Of a stretch of DNA of 64,000 nt, positions 45,201 through 56,500 are shown piece after piece (within the stretch, counting starts at the first letter, position 1; each line of letters opens with the position of its first letter). The stretch spans positions 29,825,456-29,889,455 of the forward strand of contig CM049312.1 in assembly GCA_026874595.1 (NCBI GenBank). Direction: 5' to 3'. The notes beneath the pieces were generated by a model, which ran no database searches, had not been told where the DNA came from, and was given only the letters and a program-made list of their open reading frames with translations. The position numbers and the translations under genes were made by a program. The DNA comes from Sipunculus nudus. Lineage: Eukaryota; Annelida; Sipuncula; Golfingiida; Sipunculidae.

Positions 45201-47786
45201 TAGTAGGGTAGGACGTAAAAGTAGACTAGGTTAAAGAATGGAAAGATGTTTCCAATTTAAAAGAAAAACGAGAAAGTAAATGTTGCAGCTGTTTTCGAAA
45301 AGTAACTTTTTTCCCAAATGACGGGATAAACTGTTGAAGAAAATAAAAATCAAAGGGGTTTATGTCATGCTGTTTGTATAAGTTACCCCAGTAGCAGCGA
45401 CTTAATTCAATTATTGCCGTTTATTTAAAGGGTATTCACGACAAAACAATGTCCTATGTCTGATTACACAATAGCTCAAAATCTAGTCTGGAGTTACACA
45501 GGCATCATGAAGTTAAGGCCACAACGTTTCCCTGACAAGATGCAGAAAAAAGTGCAGAACAGCTTTCCCCCCTCAGAAACCTTGATAAGTCGGGGTTATG
45601 TGCCTCAGATTCCTTTACTCAAATACCCCAACGAAAGGGAACGGAGATACTCAGTTTTGCAAGTGTTAACTTATAGCGGGGGATGTAGGGACGAAAAAGA
45701 CTATAGAACATTCCTATTGACAGGTAGTTTTTATGATGTCAAATCATTTTGTAAAACCTGTTAGGCAGCTGGAACGCTGGACCAGAACGTACCACAGTTG
45801 AAACACTTGACCAGAAAATACGAAAGTTGGAACGCAAGACCATAAAACACGAGCCAAATTCAAAATTATTGAGTTTCTATATTTTCTATTCGCCAAAGAA
45901 TAAAAAGATCACCAATACATTAACGAATATATGGGCCAAGACGAATAAAAGGCCGTGGTACGATTCCTAACAATTGACAAAATATGTAAAGCCTTATGAT
46001 TAATCACAACAATTTTTTAATTTTATTTATTCTGTTAACTACTCCTTTGTCGCAGTTTATGATATTAATTTACGAGATTCATCTCCTACAAAACGATCTC
46101 CACCATGGCCTATTCCATATTGTTGAAAATAATTAATTGGAGATGACAGAAATGCTGTTGTCTCCACATTGCTGTATTGAACTTAAGTTGCCGGGAGAAA
46201 CCAAATTAGTGGTATCTTCTTCTGATGGATTGTTTTAGAAAATACACCCACGACTTCCAAGATGCTTGGCTAGTTGTGATTGCTATTTTGTTTTTGTTTG
46301 CATTGGTACTTCTCCGGATCACCTACACAGTTTAATGAATATTAATATGAACTACAATATGAATATCTTGAATATTATGCTCATCCTCTGAGTAACCAAT
46401 ATAAAACACAAGGCACCTTTACAAAATGCCTTACAGTACATTCCCACTTAAGCCCATTAATTTTCACTGATCATACAGAAACAATAACTCTTGGTTTCAA
46501 CCAAGAAAACTATTTAATTTCTCTATTTTCACCACATTTCCGTTGATACTTGCATTTTGACTGTATAATCCAATTTATTCGATTAATGAGAGGATGCTTG
46601 TGTTTTGTACAGGTTACTCAGAGGATGTGTACATAATTTATTGTGTGACGATTTTGCACTCGGGAGGACCTGAAACAGTCCACCTCCAAAAAGGTTAAAT
46701 CCAAATATTTATATAGAAATAAACTAATCAAGCCCGTAATTAGGAGAAGCTTCATAAAAGTATCAAGAAAGAATCAAGTAACCGAACTTTTGTTTTTGCT
46801 TAATTGTATACATGTAATACTATGTTTATGTGCAAAAATTGCAAAAAGAAACCTCTGTAAAAAGCTTGAGTGATTTTCGATATGGGATATTTCTATCTAT
46901 ATTTTTTTAAGGAAGTAGATATTCAAATTCTTGAATAAATTATATTAATTAAATTACAAATATACAATAATATTATGTGAATTATGAAATGTTACTCATC
47001 ACAAATATTTATATAATGGTTAAATCCAAATATTTATATAGAAATAAACTAATCAAGCCCGTAATTAGGAGAAGCTTCATAAAAGTATCAAGAAAGAATC
47101 AAGTAACCAAACTTATGTATTTAGCTTATTTGTAAACGTATATGTTTATGTGCAAAAATTGCAAAAAGAAACCTCTGTAAATAGCTTGAGTGATTTTCGA
47201 TAGGGGATATTTATATCTATATATTTTTTTAAGGAAGTAGATCTTCAAATTCTTGAATAAATTATATAAATTAAATAACAAATATACAATAATATTATGT
47301 GAATTATGAAATGTTACTCATCACAAATATTTCACAATAATGCACCCTGTTTAAAAGAATATTTCTGTATGCAATTTAAAAATAATGTATCCAAGAGAGT
47401 TTTATTCATAAATGTATTTTTAAGCTGTTAAAAACTAATTTATGTTAAATGTAAAAACAGATACAAAATATTTTACCTTTATCATGAGTGACCTTTACTT
47501 TGATCGATTCTTCACTAAAACCAAAGCTGTTTATCTCCTTTAACAGGAGACAGACTTCTTTCCCTTCCAGGTTTCTTTCTTGATATCCTTCACAGTCGTG
47601 CAGGTTGGCACATTCATGGGGACAAATCCCGCGGTGAAAACTTGGTATAGTTTTTATGATTTTTCCCGTTGTTTTTAAGTTAGTTTCTCTGAAGGTTTGC
47701 TCACATACTAGGCCAACAACGCAGGCTTGTCGCCATAAGCCAAGAAAGAGCGTAACTAAAACCGGGAACGTGCAACGAAACGCCAT
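35796..47786 (-). CDS. Secreted PAN/apple-EGF-C1q-like multidomain protein, gene 1
   Basis: Exons at 47477-47786, 42755-42811, 42358-42477, 40888-41288, 38525-38824 and 35796-36185 have GT/AG borders and join in matching phases (1,1,1,0,0), giving about 525 residues. Order: signal peptide, PAN/apple-like Cys motif, an EGF half module, a calcium-type EGF, then three C1q/TNF-like beta-sandwich domains. Such proteins are secreted; C1q-like domains of bivalves often serve as recognition molecules in immunity, which is an inference here. One or more small exons may be missing between 47477 and 42811. A paralogue with the same exon plan lies at 50.1-60.7 kb. I do not know a named family with this exact order. 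Confidence 0.75.
37286..38440. mobile_element. Helentron-like non-autonomous element in gene 1 intron
   Basis: Left hairpin GTAGTCG-ACAAG-CGACTAC (37286-37304), 2-base gap, GTATCCGCC (37307-37315); right hairpin 38411-38440 closing with GGCGGATAC (38432-38440), its exact inverse. Inside are three ~265-280-bp units starting near 37418, 37683 and 37963, each with a GCGCCACC core; GGTGGCGCCACC palindromes occur at 37838, 37968 and 38120. The end plan equals that of 26483-28170 although the sequences differ. Confidence 0.65.
38525..38824 (-). CDS. Gene 1 exon, second C1q-like domain
   Basis: 300 nt, phase 0 both sides, acceptor after a long T-run and donor GTGAGG. The product has [20 protein letters not shown], then [19 protein letters not shown] and ends near MSGFRYNP. 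The GVY strand and the final SGF support a C1q/TNF-like fold; it is more diverged than the other two. The gene 2 exon has exactly the same length and shares [13 protein letters not shown] and the SGFMY end. Confidence 0.7.
39241..39326. repeat. 43-bp tandem duplication
   Basis: GTCCACGTGTGTCTGGTTACC and the sequence after it occur twice head to tail. Not coding. Confidence 0.8.
40419..40500. repeat. 41-bp tandem duplication
   Basis: TTTCACCTCATCTATAAAAAA through GGAACGACC is repeated at 40460 in the intron between the second and first C1q exons. Confidence 0.8.
40574..40622 (+). repeat. Poly-G tract, quadruplex-prone
   Basis: Long G runs broken by single T and TGGT spacers. Confidence 0.9.
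40888..41288 (-). CDS. Gene 1 exon, first C1q-like domain
   Basis: 401 nt, phase 1 in, phase 0 out; acceptor GTTTGGTTTTAG, donor GTAATT. The product has [59 protein letters not shown] and [15 protein letters not shown]. This matches the C1q pattern (initial F, P-x-x-G-x-Y strand, nVxrNG, hydrophobic GD turn, terminal F-S-x-F). The gene 2 copy is also 401 nt. Confidence 0.85.
41289..42357 (-). other. Intron with microsatellite
   Basis: No coding sequence seen. (AATACT)n followed by (TA)n occupies about 42155-42232. Confidence 0.6.
42358..42477 (-). CDS. Gene 1 exon, calcium-binding EGF domain
   Basis: 120 nt, phase 1 both sides. The product reads [32 protein letters not shown], then GGDGKTCT, with six cysteines and the DxDE calcium-binding start typical of EGF-CA. 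Clean acceptor (CATTTAG) and donor (GTAATG). A phase 1-1 exon can be gained or skipped without frame damage. Confidence 0.92.
42755..42811 (-). CDS. Gene 1 small exon, EGF half module
   Basis: 57 nt, phase 1 both sides, acceptor TTTCTTTGTAG. The product is [19 protein letters not shown]: a CxC and a final Cys, the second half of an EGF-like unit. The first half would have to come from an unseen exon, or the unit is a short Cys knot. Gene 2 has a 42-nt counterpart (53761-53802). Confidence 0.65.
42812..43845 (-). other. Intron, no coding sequence seen
   Basis: Left part of the long first intron of gene 1. Nothing recognised, but a further small EGF-type exon may be hidden here. Confidence 0.45.
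43846..46345 (+). other. Island of short unrecognised frames in the gene 1 intron
   Basis: Plus-strand frames at about 43846-44010 (starts [20 protein letters not shown]), 44104-44289 (contains [11 protein letters not shown]), 44640-45180 (broken; phrases such as [20 protein letters not shown]), 45456-45764 (102 residues, ends near [14 protein letters not shown]) and about 46228-46336 (35 residues: charged start, one clear membrane helix [17 protein letters not shown]) follow each other. All run antisense to gene 1. I recognise none. The pattern could be a decayed mobile element or integrated viral relic, or chance. Confidence 0.3.
46694..47335. repeat. 325-bp tandem duplication
   Basis: GGTTAAATCCAAATATTTATA and the following ~320 bp recur at 47020 with few changes and one gap. 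It lies in the first intron of gene 1, about 140 bp from exon 1. Confidence 0.88.
47477..47786 (-). CDS. Gene 1 exon 1, signal peptide and PAN/apple-like motif
   Basis: ATG at 47786-47784. The first ~25 residues ([20 protein letters not shown]...) form a signal peptide. Then comes [20 protein letters not shown] and a VCLLLKEI stretch: Cys-x3-Cys, Cys-x-Gly-Tyr and a late Cys-x-Leu, the pattern of a PAN/apple-type fold. The exon ends AAG before GTAAAA in phase 1. Two related exons lie at 55104-55472 and 60366-60693. Confidence 0.8.
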
Positions 47787-50148
47787 CTTGCTTGTCAGTG
47801 ACTCGAGATGGAGCTACCCCAGTCCCCTCACATTGATGTATGGCCACGTAACCAATAATTTATTTAAATGATACTGTTGCGCCTGAAAAGATGTTTTGTG
47901 TGTTACTTGTATTGATAATTACAAAATGATATAAACAGGGCTAAACAAGAATTCGGGACAATCCTATCGATCATATCTAACGACAATTGGGTGTTCAGTA
48001 TTATGACACTGGCTGCAGTATATTTCCTGAGATTCACATTGGTGACTTAGCAACCTCAAACACTAAACGCCGATAGATAATATGGTAGCGAGGGCATGTC
48101 TTTCAAGACATATTAAAGAGTGGCCTAGTGTCTTGAATAAATGTGACAACCAATTGACCTAACCACCAGAGCCATTATGCTCGGCCATTTGACTTAAATA
48201 CAAATGAGCCCCAAAATTTCCCATACGCAGAAGACTTTTCATGGTTATGGCTGCGAGAGCTGTTTATAAGACAATAGTGACGTGACATAGTCGTCAGAAA
48301 GTTCATCCGCGTATGACTTCCCACATATGTACAATGTATCTATTTAACAAGAGGTTTTAGCATCAGGACGAGTTAAACATTGAGATCCGCTGTAAAATTC
48401 ATCGACAATATTTAAGGGGGCTGGGGGTATGTTGAGCCCCCTTGAATTCACTCCCGCATGGTATACGCATTATATCATGACCAATGGATGAGAAACGAGG
48501 CTTTTGGTTGGTCCATTACAGATACTAGAGCATCTGACGCACTTACATTTCATCCTAACATATTATTGCTGTTACATTTAAACTAGGAACTGAACCTTAC
48601 AAGTACAACTTTTTGAGTTTGTTAAGCAACATATTTAGACAGGTCCTGGTAAGATACGAAATAGGGAGCCCCCTCAACATTTGATGAACAGATATTAGAG
48701 GGCACGGGCTTGGTTTGTCCCCTACTAATCATACCCCTGATATTTCTTCACTTTGTGAAAGTGCAGGTCACACACACATACCATCAAACACATAAAAAAA
48801 ATTGGGTATTACTCGGAATATCTAACGTCTCCGCTTGAAGGTATTAATTACGAATGTCTTTCTCACACCTTATTTACCCTAAGGTATAGGTTCCCAGTAT
48901 CGTGAGAAACGTATATGCTGAGATATTGGAGGAACAATACATACAAATAATAACAAACACCAAAACACAATATCGATAATTTTATTAAAGCTTACACATG
49001 CAATAAGATTTGACAAGCTTGAGTAGTCTTATCTATCTAAGTGCGATCAAGTTAGCTTCGCGAATCTACAATAGCTGTGTTTAGTAGTGAGCGTAGTTCA
49101 TTGTGTTGGCACACAACATTGTACACTTCTACTAAGTACATACAATAGAGTGCACATTTTCCCAAATGTATATTAGACTATAACAGAGTCCAGGGTCAAG
49201 ATATCACACACTTGAGAAACAAACATGGATAAGCATCTGCGGTTTTACCTGCTGTTACATTATCTGGGTGAAACCCCTTGCCCCGTTTAACGTAGCGCTA
49301 AGATCTCTCTTACTATATTCTGTAGAAATCCTTATTCTTTTCTTGGAGGGTATAAGCAAAATTTGTCCGCGCAATTAAGTGTACAAAACATCTTCAAGTG
49401 CTTCTCTAAATACGAATTATATTGGATATTATAATAATAAACACATCCTACATTGATACATCACAAACATGTTGTGCCGGACGTATGAGAATAGATGTTG
49501 TATGGTGCAAGCAGAAAGCGATATATTCATAAGTGTCTTTATAAACACCTTGTTAAAATCACGAAACTAATATTATTCTTTTGAATCATTACAGTGTAAA
49601 CTCTTAACAGGTTGTAACTTTTTATCTAATATGTTGGATAACTTTGAAACCCCTAGGCACAGAGGTTGTATTCTCCGTAATACTCCTCGTTTCTGAAAAA
49701 TGATAAACCTAGTAAATCCTCTAACTTAGTTTCAAAAGTGCGCACAATAGTAAGGCGTTTTGTATACGAAGGGTTTATATAGAGAATAACAGTCCATTTA
49801 AGACTAAAAGTAAGCCACGTGACCTAGGAATGGTAGGTGGACAAAACCCGTTGAAATGGGGTTCCACCTATCCAAGGCACCTATATATAGCCTTGAATAT
49901 AAACCGAACCAGATAACCGGATGTCTTTAAGTTAATGTCATCCAGAATTAAACAATTATAAAGGTACCATACTTTGCATATGATTAGGCAATGTCAACAT
50001 ACTGCCATGGTCTTATAAGAATAAATTAAAGGTATTCTACACGAAATAGTCATTTCTGCTCACTGATCATCGCTGTTATGTTGAGCATTTCACAACAACT
50101 CAACCAGAAGGCCTCACTTTAGCCATTAGATGTAGATAGCACGTTATT
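47787..50148. other. Intergenic between the paralogues
   Basis: Should contain the promoter of gene 1 (near 47.8-48.3 kb) and the 3' UTR of gene 2. No gene recognised and no clear TATA box chosen. Confidence 0.5.
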
Positions 50149-50541
50149 TTATTCACCTGGTTGAATAAGAAAACCTATAAGAGAAGTTTCCTCTAACGAG
50201 CCGGAATGAACATCCGAGTCTTGGCCACAGCGAAGGGTTAGGCGATCTCCTGACTTAAAAGCCAAGATTGCAGATCTGCTCAAAGTATTGTAATGCCCTG
50301 CGGGTGTACGTGTCAATCCAATCAAAGGACAAGCTTCATTCAGAACCAAAGTGTAATCTAATGCCATCAGTCCGGAGTTTCCACCACTGAGATGGACGAA
50401 GTAGAGGCCACTGACAGGGATGACGATGGTGTTCTCTCTCTGCAACACTACAACGCCACGGTCCACACGGATTTTGGGAAATGTCAGGGTTGTCGATGCC
50501 TTGCACACCGTTGTTTCAACGACAATAGACCACGCTACAGG
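50149..50541 (-). CDS. Gene 2 exon, third C1q-like domain and stop
   Basis: 393 nt, acceptor TTTTCCTTAG, stop TAA at 50149-50151. The product includes ENTIVIPVSGLYFVHLSGGN, RSAILAFKSGDRLTLRCG and ends TSLIGFLIQPGE, closely parallel to the gene 1 exon at 35796-36185. Confidence 0.82.
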   Translation of the reverse strand, partial: PVAWSIVVETTVCKASTTLTFPKIRVDRGVVVLQRENTIVIPVSGLYFVHLSGGNSGLMALDYTLVLNEACPLIGLTRTPAGHYNTLSRSAILAFKSGDRLTLRCGQDSDVHSGSLEETSLIGFLIQPGE

Positions 50542-53500
50542 CTAAGGAAAACGCATGCCTTCATAAATAAAACATTTGAATAAAAAATTATTACAGTAAG
50601 TGTTATATATAATATATATTAATTCCCTGTTTTTCCATTTTACGTCCGTGGCCAGTGTCTAGCATTTGTTGTTTAATAAATTTGAATGTAATAAATAATA
50701 AGGATTTCTATCCAGGGAACAATGTATGACTGTGTTATTCAGTGTATAATCGGCCAACCACTTATGTAAGCCCAAGCACACGTGATACGACACGTCTTTT
50801 AAGGTCCATACCAAAGCCCGTAGACGATATGGCTTTGATTGTATCTATACACTCAGTATACTCAGTGACACAACGACCCGGAATGAAATCGAAAAGCTTG
50901 ACAATTCGTGTGACGTCACTGTGTTCTGTGACGCATCGCACAGAAATTGACAACATACTGGGACCCACGTGGCTGCGTGTGTGCACTGTTAAGTGTTTCA
51001 TTTGAGGAATAGTTACTTCGTGAAAATAGAATGTATACGGTTGATTGGTTTGGTAACATGCGTGGCCGTTTAATGAAAATATATAAACCGGCTTGTTCGG
51101 CATTGGCCTTCGGGCAACCCGATCGTCCATTGGCCTGCGAGACCAATACGGACGGCAATACCAAACAAGCCGGTAATAACATATTACATTCCTTTGGTTT
51201 CCTTAGCTTTAATCACTTGTAACTTATAATCTTTTGGCGCAGACAACCAGAGAATTTGAAATAACACATGATTCCCATTCGGATTGGTCAACTTACCGTT
51301 GACCTATCCGTGCCATAACTGGTTAGAAATCTTCAGAAAAATTTGTACAAAACGCGGACTTTTTTTACTTCACATTTCACATCAAACAGAATACTTATTT
51401 ACGGCAACGATGTGTATAACCACCTAAAAGTACAAATGAAATAAAAAAATCCGAATTGAAAAAATAAAAAGAATGACACAATACCAATACAATTCTATAC
51501 TAAAATCAGAAGATATTCTGTTACCTGAGTGCTGACCGGGCTGTACATAAAACCCGAAAGATTTACGTTTTCTGGCGAACCATTATAAATGTTGAGCTCT
51601 ACAGGATATTGTAGTCCCACCTCCATCAGAAAGCAGCGGTTGGCCGTTCCGGTTCCGGTTGTTTCTGCAGGTCTATGATATCGAAGCATACCCTGCATAA
51701 CATTATGTACATTTATGAACTCTGACGCGCCCGTGTCAGCTTTCCATAGAAAGGACATGCACAGAAAGTACACTCCTGTCTCCTTGGGAACGTACTGGGA
51801 AGTCCTACCGGTGAGCTGTATGATCTGAGACAAAAAACAAAAAACCTTCAGACTATTTTTAAAGGCATTAGATCAGTTGATATTTTTTAAATATTGGCAA
51901 AATCACAGGGGCAGACTGGCCCGCCGGAACAAGGCGAAGTTTCCAAATGGGGCGACGGCATAAATAAAATAGGATAAGATTGATGTCAGTTGACCGATGA
52001 TCCTTAAATTTAGCTGAGATGTTATATCAAAGTATATGATAAAAGATAACAATTTAGCAAAATTGCAGAAATGTGACAAAAGTCACTTATTCTAATATAT
52101 TCTATATATTTATTTCCAGTATATTCTGATGACTAGCTTCGGCAGGGTAGTTTTACCACGGGGTTTGGTCCAACGAGATTGCTGATGCTGAACACACTGA
52201 ATGATATCAGCAGTTTGTCGTCACTGTACAGTCCTTGGGACAAGCTTTGAACCTGCAACACGTCACCCTGTACCAGCTCCACGATGGCCTCACGGCTTAG
52301 CACTTCTACCTGGCCACTTGCTGTGTAGGTCTGAGTCAGGTTCACCAGGGGATCACCGTTTCTGACTACGTTGCAGTTGACGGTTGTACCAGGCAGGTTT
52401 CCGACACTGAGACTGATCAGATAGAATCCATCAGAAGGGACCCGGAACTCATTCTTACTTTGATCCCATTGACCATGGACAAGAAGCTTGTTGAATGTGA
52501 CGGGTGTGTGGGGAGTAGTGATGTTGGTGTCGAGAGCCACAGAGCTACAAGCGATGCCTGAATAAAAAATATTCCGTAGATGAAAAGAAATAAATTGCAG
52601 ATCAAAAATACAATGAAAACACCATCACCAATACCTAAATAGGAACTTCGCCGTATAGTGAAGGTAAATTTTATTTAAATCTATCAATTGTAATAGGGCA
52701 ATATTTGATCTTTTTTTTTGTTACGGGCCCGAACAATCGGTGTGCATGTCACCGACAGATGTCTCTATGCAAGAATGATGTATAGTCTTTAAGCGCTTAG
52801 CAGGTAAGACCTTGTAACACATTATAGGTCTCGGAAGAACCAATTTCAAAGCAAGTTTGGAAAAGAGAAGTGTAACTTTACATGTGTTAGTCTTCATTTC
52901 ATTCAAGGCGTATACTTTTGGACACACAGGTGAGTAGACACACGTGTGGGAACACTCTCCATTTTCTTCGGAATATTCGTCCATGCCTGAAACGAATTTT
53001 GTTAATATATCCAATCCTATATGTTATGTAAGGTCATCTGGGACTGAATGTTATAATGTTATCTTTATTATCACATGAAGAAAAGAATTATCATGCCTTT
53101 TGGCGTGGATATTTTTTTTTGGTGAATCAACAAGAAGTCATCCCTTAATTCAGTGGTCTTTGTGTTGTTCATATGTAATACATCATCGGATGGGGGTTTG
53201 GACAGTCGAGTGGCAAAACGCTCGGCCTTCTCCGCTGGCGCCCCGGGTTCGATCCCCGGAGTTGTCATGAGAGCGGGTTGTGGTGGCCTGTCCAAGTACG
53301 TGGTTTTCTCCGGGTGCTCCGGTTTAAGCAATTTACTGCCGAACGCCACCATCCAACCATTTTTAGGCTGTTAAAAAATTATCTTTGTTATCTTCTTTCC
53401 TGTAATTTTTCAAAGTGTAATGTATTTGGTCTCGAACAGCAAATTAAAAAAAAACCTACTGAAGTTAAAGCTTCGCCGGTCAACAGATATATTTATTTTT

Positions 53501-56500
53501 TACCTGGTCTTATTTAGAAGTTATGTCTTCTTATATTAATTTGTATAACATAAATAATGCCTGTAATATTATGAAATTTATGGAAAAAATATTTTTACCC
53601 ATAAGTTATTATTAATAATTATGTAGTGATTGTTTATAACAACCAAGATTTCACCAATATTCCTGTTGCACCAATGTTGAGGCACCGGCTGTTTTCAAAC
53701 CAGATATCTTTTGTTCGTTAAACATTAAACTACGTTCACTCCCCAAAATCACATACTCACCTCCAATGCACTTGGACATCTTGTTCTGGCAGGAACAATG
53801 ACCTGATAAAGAAGAGACGTTTTTATTATGTCACCCTATTTGCACGGTAAACATTGTTACGTTACAAGGAAGGTTGGAGAATGTAAACTAAAGCCATATT
53901 CATGCGAACAGAACAGGTTTTGTGATATATTTCCCATCAAATTTGAATAAAGAAAATGCCGCTCAGAAGATGCCCAATTCTTCAACCCATAACCTAGGCT
54001 TCACCTGTTTTTGAAGGTATTTTGCTGATCCTCCTGTCATTAAGATATGTTTTGTTGTGTACTCTACATTATAAAACTTAGGAGAACATACGTCTGTTCT
54101 GTTGTCAGCATTTTACTGTCTATATGCCGGTGTCTATGTGCCGGTACCTCATGTGTACAAATGTCGGGTTTGACAATGTGAATTTATTCGAAGACAAATT
54201 GCTCAGGGGAAAAGACTGGACCGATCCGGTATTCGAATCCCATGTCGGTGGCGCTCAAGTCCGGCGTACCAACCGCTTCGATAGCAAAGCAAGCTTCACT
54301 AGCGAGACAGTTCGGTTCGCTTTTCTGACACACCGTAGCATACCCCCTCTTAGGAGCGTTCTGCTATCAGAACAAGATTAATTATTCCAGGAGTCACACT
54401 TTGGTGAGCTTATTCCCTGGGCCACAAAGTTTACGTCACGTTGGACGAGTCCCCATTTTGTTACGAAGACAAATTATTCAGGGGAAAATATCGGGCCGAT
54501 CCGGGATTCGAACCTATAACGGTAGCGCACAAGTCCGGCGTACCAACCACTTCGCTAGCAAAGCAGGCTTAACAAGCGAGACAGTTCGGTCCGCTTTTAT
54601 GTCACCCCGTAACACACTCCCTCTTAAGAGCGTTCTGCAATCAGAACAAGACTAATTATCCCAGGAGTCACACTTTGGTGAGCTTATTCCCTGGGCCACA
54701 TAGTTTACTGTCACGTTGGACGAGCTCCGATTTTGTTATGAAGACAAATTGCTCAGGGTAAAACATTGGGCTGATCTCGGATTCGAACCCATGTCGGTGG
54801 CGCTCAAGTCCGGCGTGCCAACCGCTTCGCTAGCAAAGCAAGCTTCACAAGCGAGACAGTTCGGTCCGCTTTTATGTCACCCCGTTACTGTAGACACTGT
54901 AATAGATATGCTAAAAGATGAACAACGTTTGTAGTAAAACTGATCAAGAGCAAACCACTTCAAGGATCAAGATCCGATTAAATATTGCATTATGTCCAGT
55001 AAATCTTCATTAATCAGGATAAAGGACTCATAGGATAAGTTTCATTATCATTCATTGTATCATACAGAGAATTAAAAATATAAAAAAGTTATTTAATTCG
55101 TACCCTTTTTTTCAGCTTGACCTTTACTTTAATTGTTTCATTGCCAAACTCTGCCCTGTTTATCTCCTTCAAGATGAGACAAACATCTTTTCCTTCACGT
55201 TTTGTTTCTTGATATCCTTCACAGTCGTCAAGGTTGGCACATTCATGTGCACAGATCCCGCGGTGAATCCTTGGAATTGTCTTTATGATTGTTCCAAGTC
55301 TTTTCAGTTTAGTTTCCATTAAGGTTTGTGAACTTCCCTTGTTAACGGCATATGCCTGTCGCCATAACCCAACAAAGAGCATCAGTAAAACTAGGCGAAA
55401 GTAAAGAACCGACGTCTTGACTTGCAGCAACAAGCGTGCTGCATGGACCAACTCCAGCCACCCGAATGGCATTGTTTTGTGATCACGTGACTTTTTTTTA
55501 TCCAAATAACAGCGCTTTTTACAGGAGAAAGGGTTTGTTCATTTTATAAACACAAACGTTACCATATCAGCAGACTAAAACAAAGACCAATGTGTCAATC
55601 TGAGATAAAATACCTTACCAGCATCCGTTGGGTACCCAATATTAGGATTGTATATGGTATTTTTATGATATTTTTAATGTTGACTTGGCAACCTGGTAAA
55701 CAAACCGTTCGCTTAACTTCTCACCTTTTTTTTTAGAAAAAAAGTATGTTTAATATTTAATTCTAATCGGGAAGATCCGTGGGTGGATGTGTTTTAAATA
55801 TGGCGAGTGGATAAATGATGATGCTGATGAAAAGAGACAATTCCCCTGTGCATCACTAAAATGGATTCGAAATGGCACCAGAAACAAATTAAGTCTGTAG
55901 CAGGTGGAATGATTTTTTTATTGTTGTACTTTGGGAGTTCGGAAAATAACAGCAATATAAATGGATATAAGATATTACAGCAAAATTTCGCACCTTTTTA
56001 TTTTGTTCTGTTCGAGGTAACCGCTCAATTTTTTAAATGCTAACTTAACTACGTATATGTACATCTGCAGAAGTCCATTCCGGTTTCGGACTACGTGACA
56101 GGGCAGTATCACACGCTTCCTCTCATTATATATCCGGTGACTACTGCACCTGCGGGCCCTGGGTGCGTAATCGTCCCCATTGATGGGTCATGCCACCGAG
56201 GAACCCCGGAAAGTCGCACTTGTTTGTAAATGTTGATTAGAGTTATGCACTTGAACAATGGTATAATGTAAGATACATTTGTTGATTTCAGCCACTCTGT
56301 GGGGAACAGTCAGAAATGAAAACAATCAAGTTAAAATTTATTGAATTTCTTTATAAGCCCTTACAAATAACCTTACAATTTAAGCCCTTACACTTAATAA
56401 TAATAATAATAATAATAAATATAATAATAATAATGTACTCATTGCGGAATTTTACGATCGCATGGATTCTATTAAGGTTATCAGCTTTTAAAAGTTGGCT

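Noticed and set aside
53071-53374. Frames of 73-93 codons on both strands
   Set aside because: They cover a tRNA-like SINE and its antisense; the peptide similarity to other database frames would come from the repeat.
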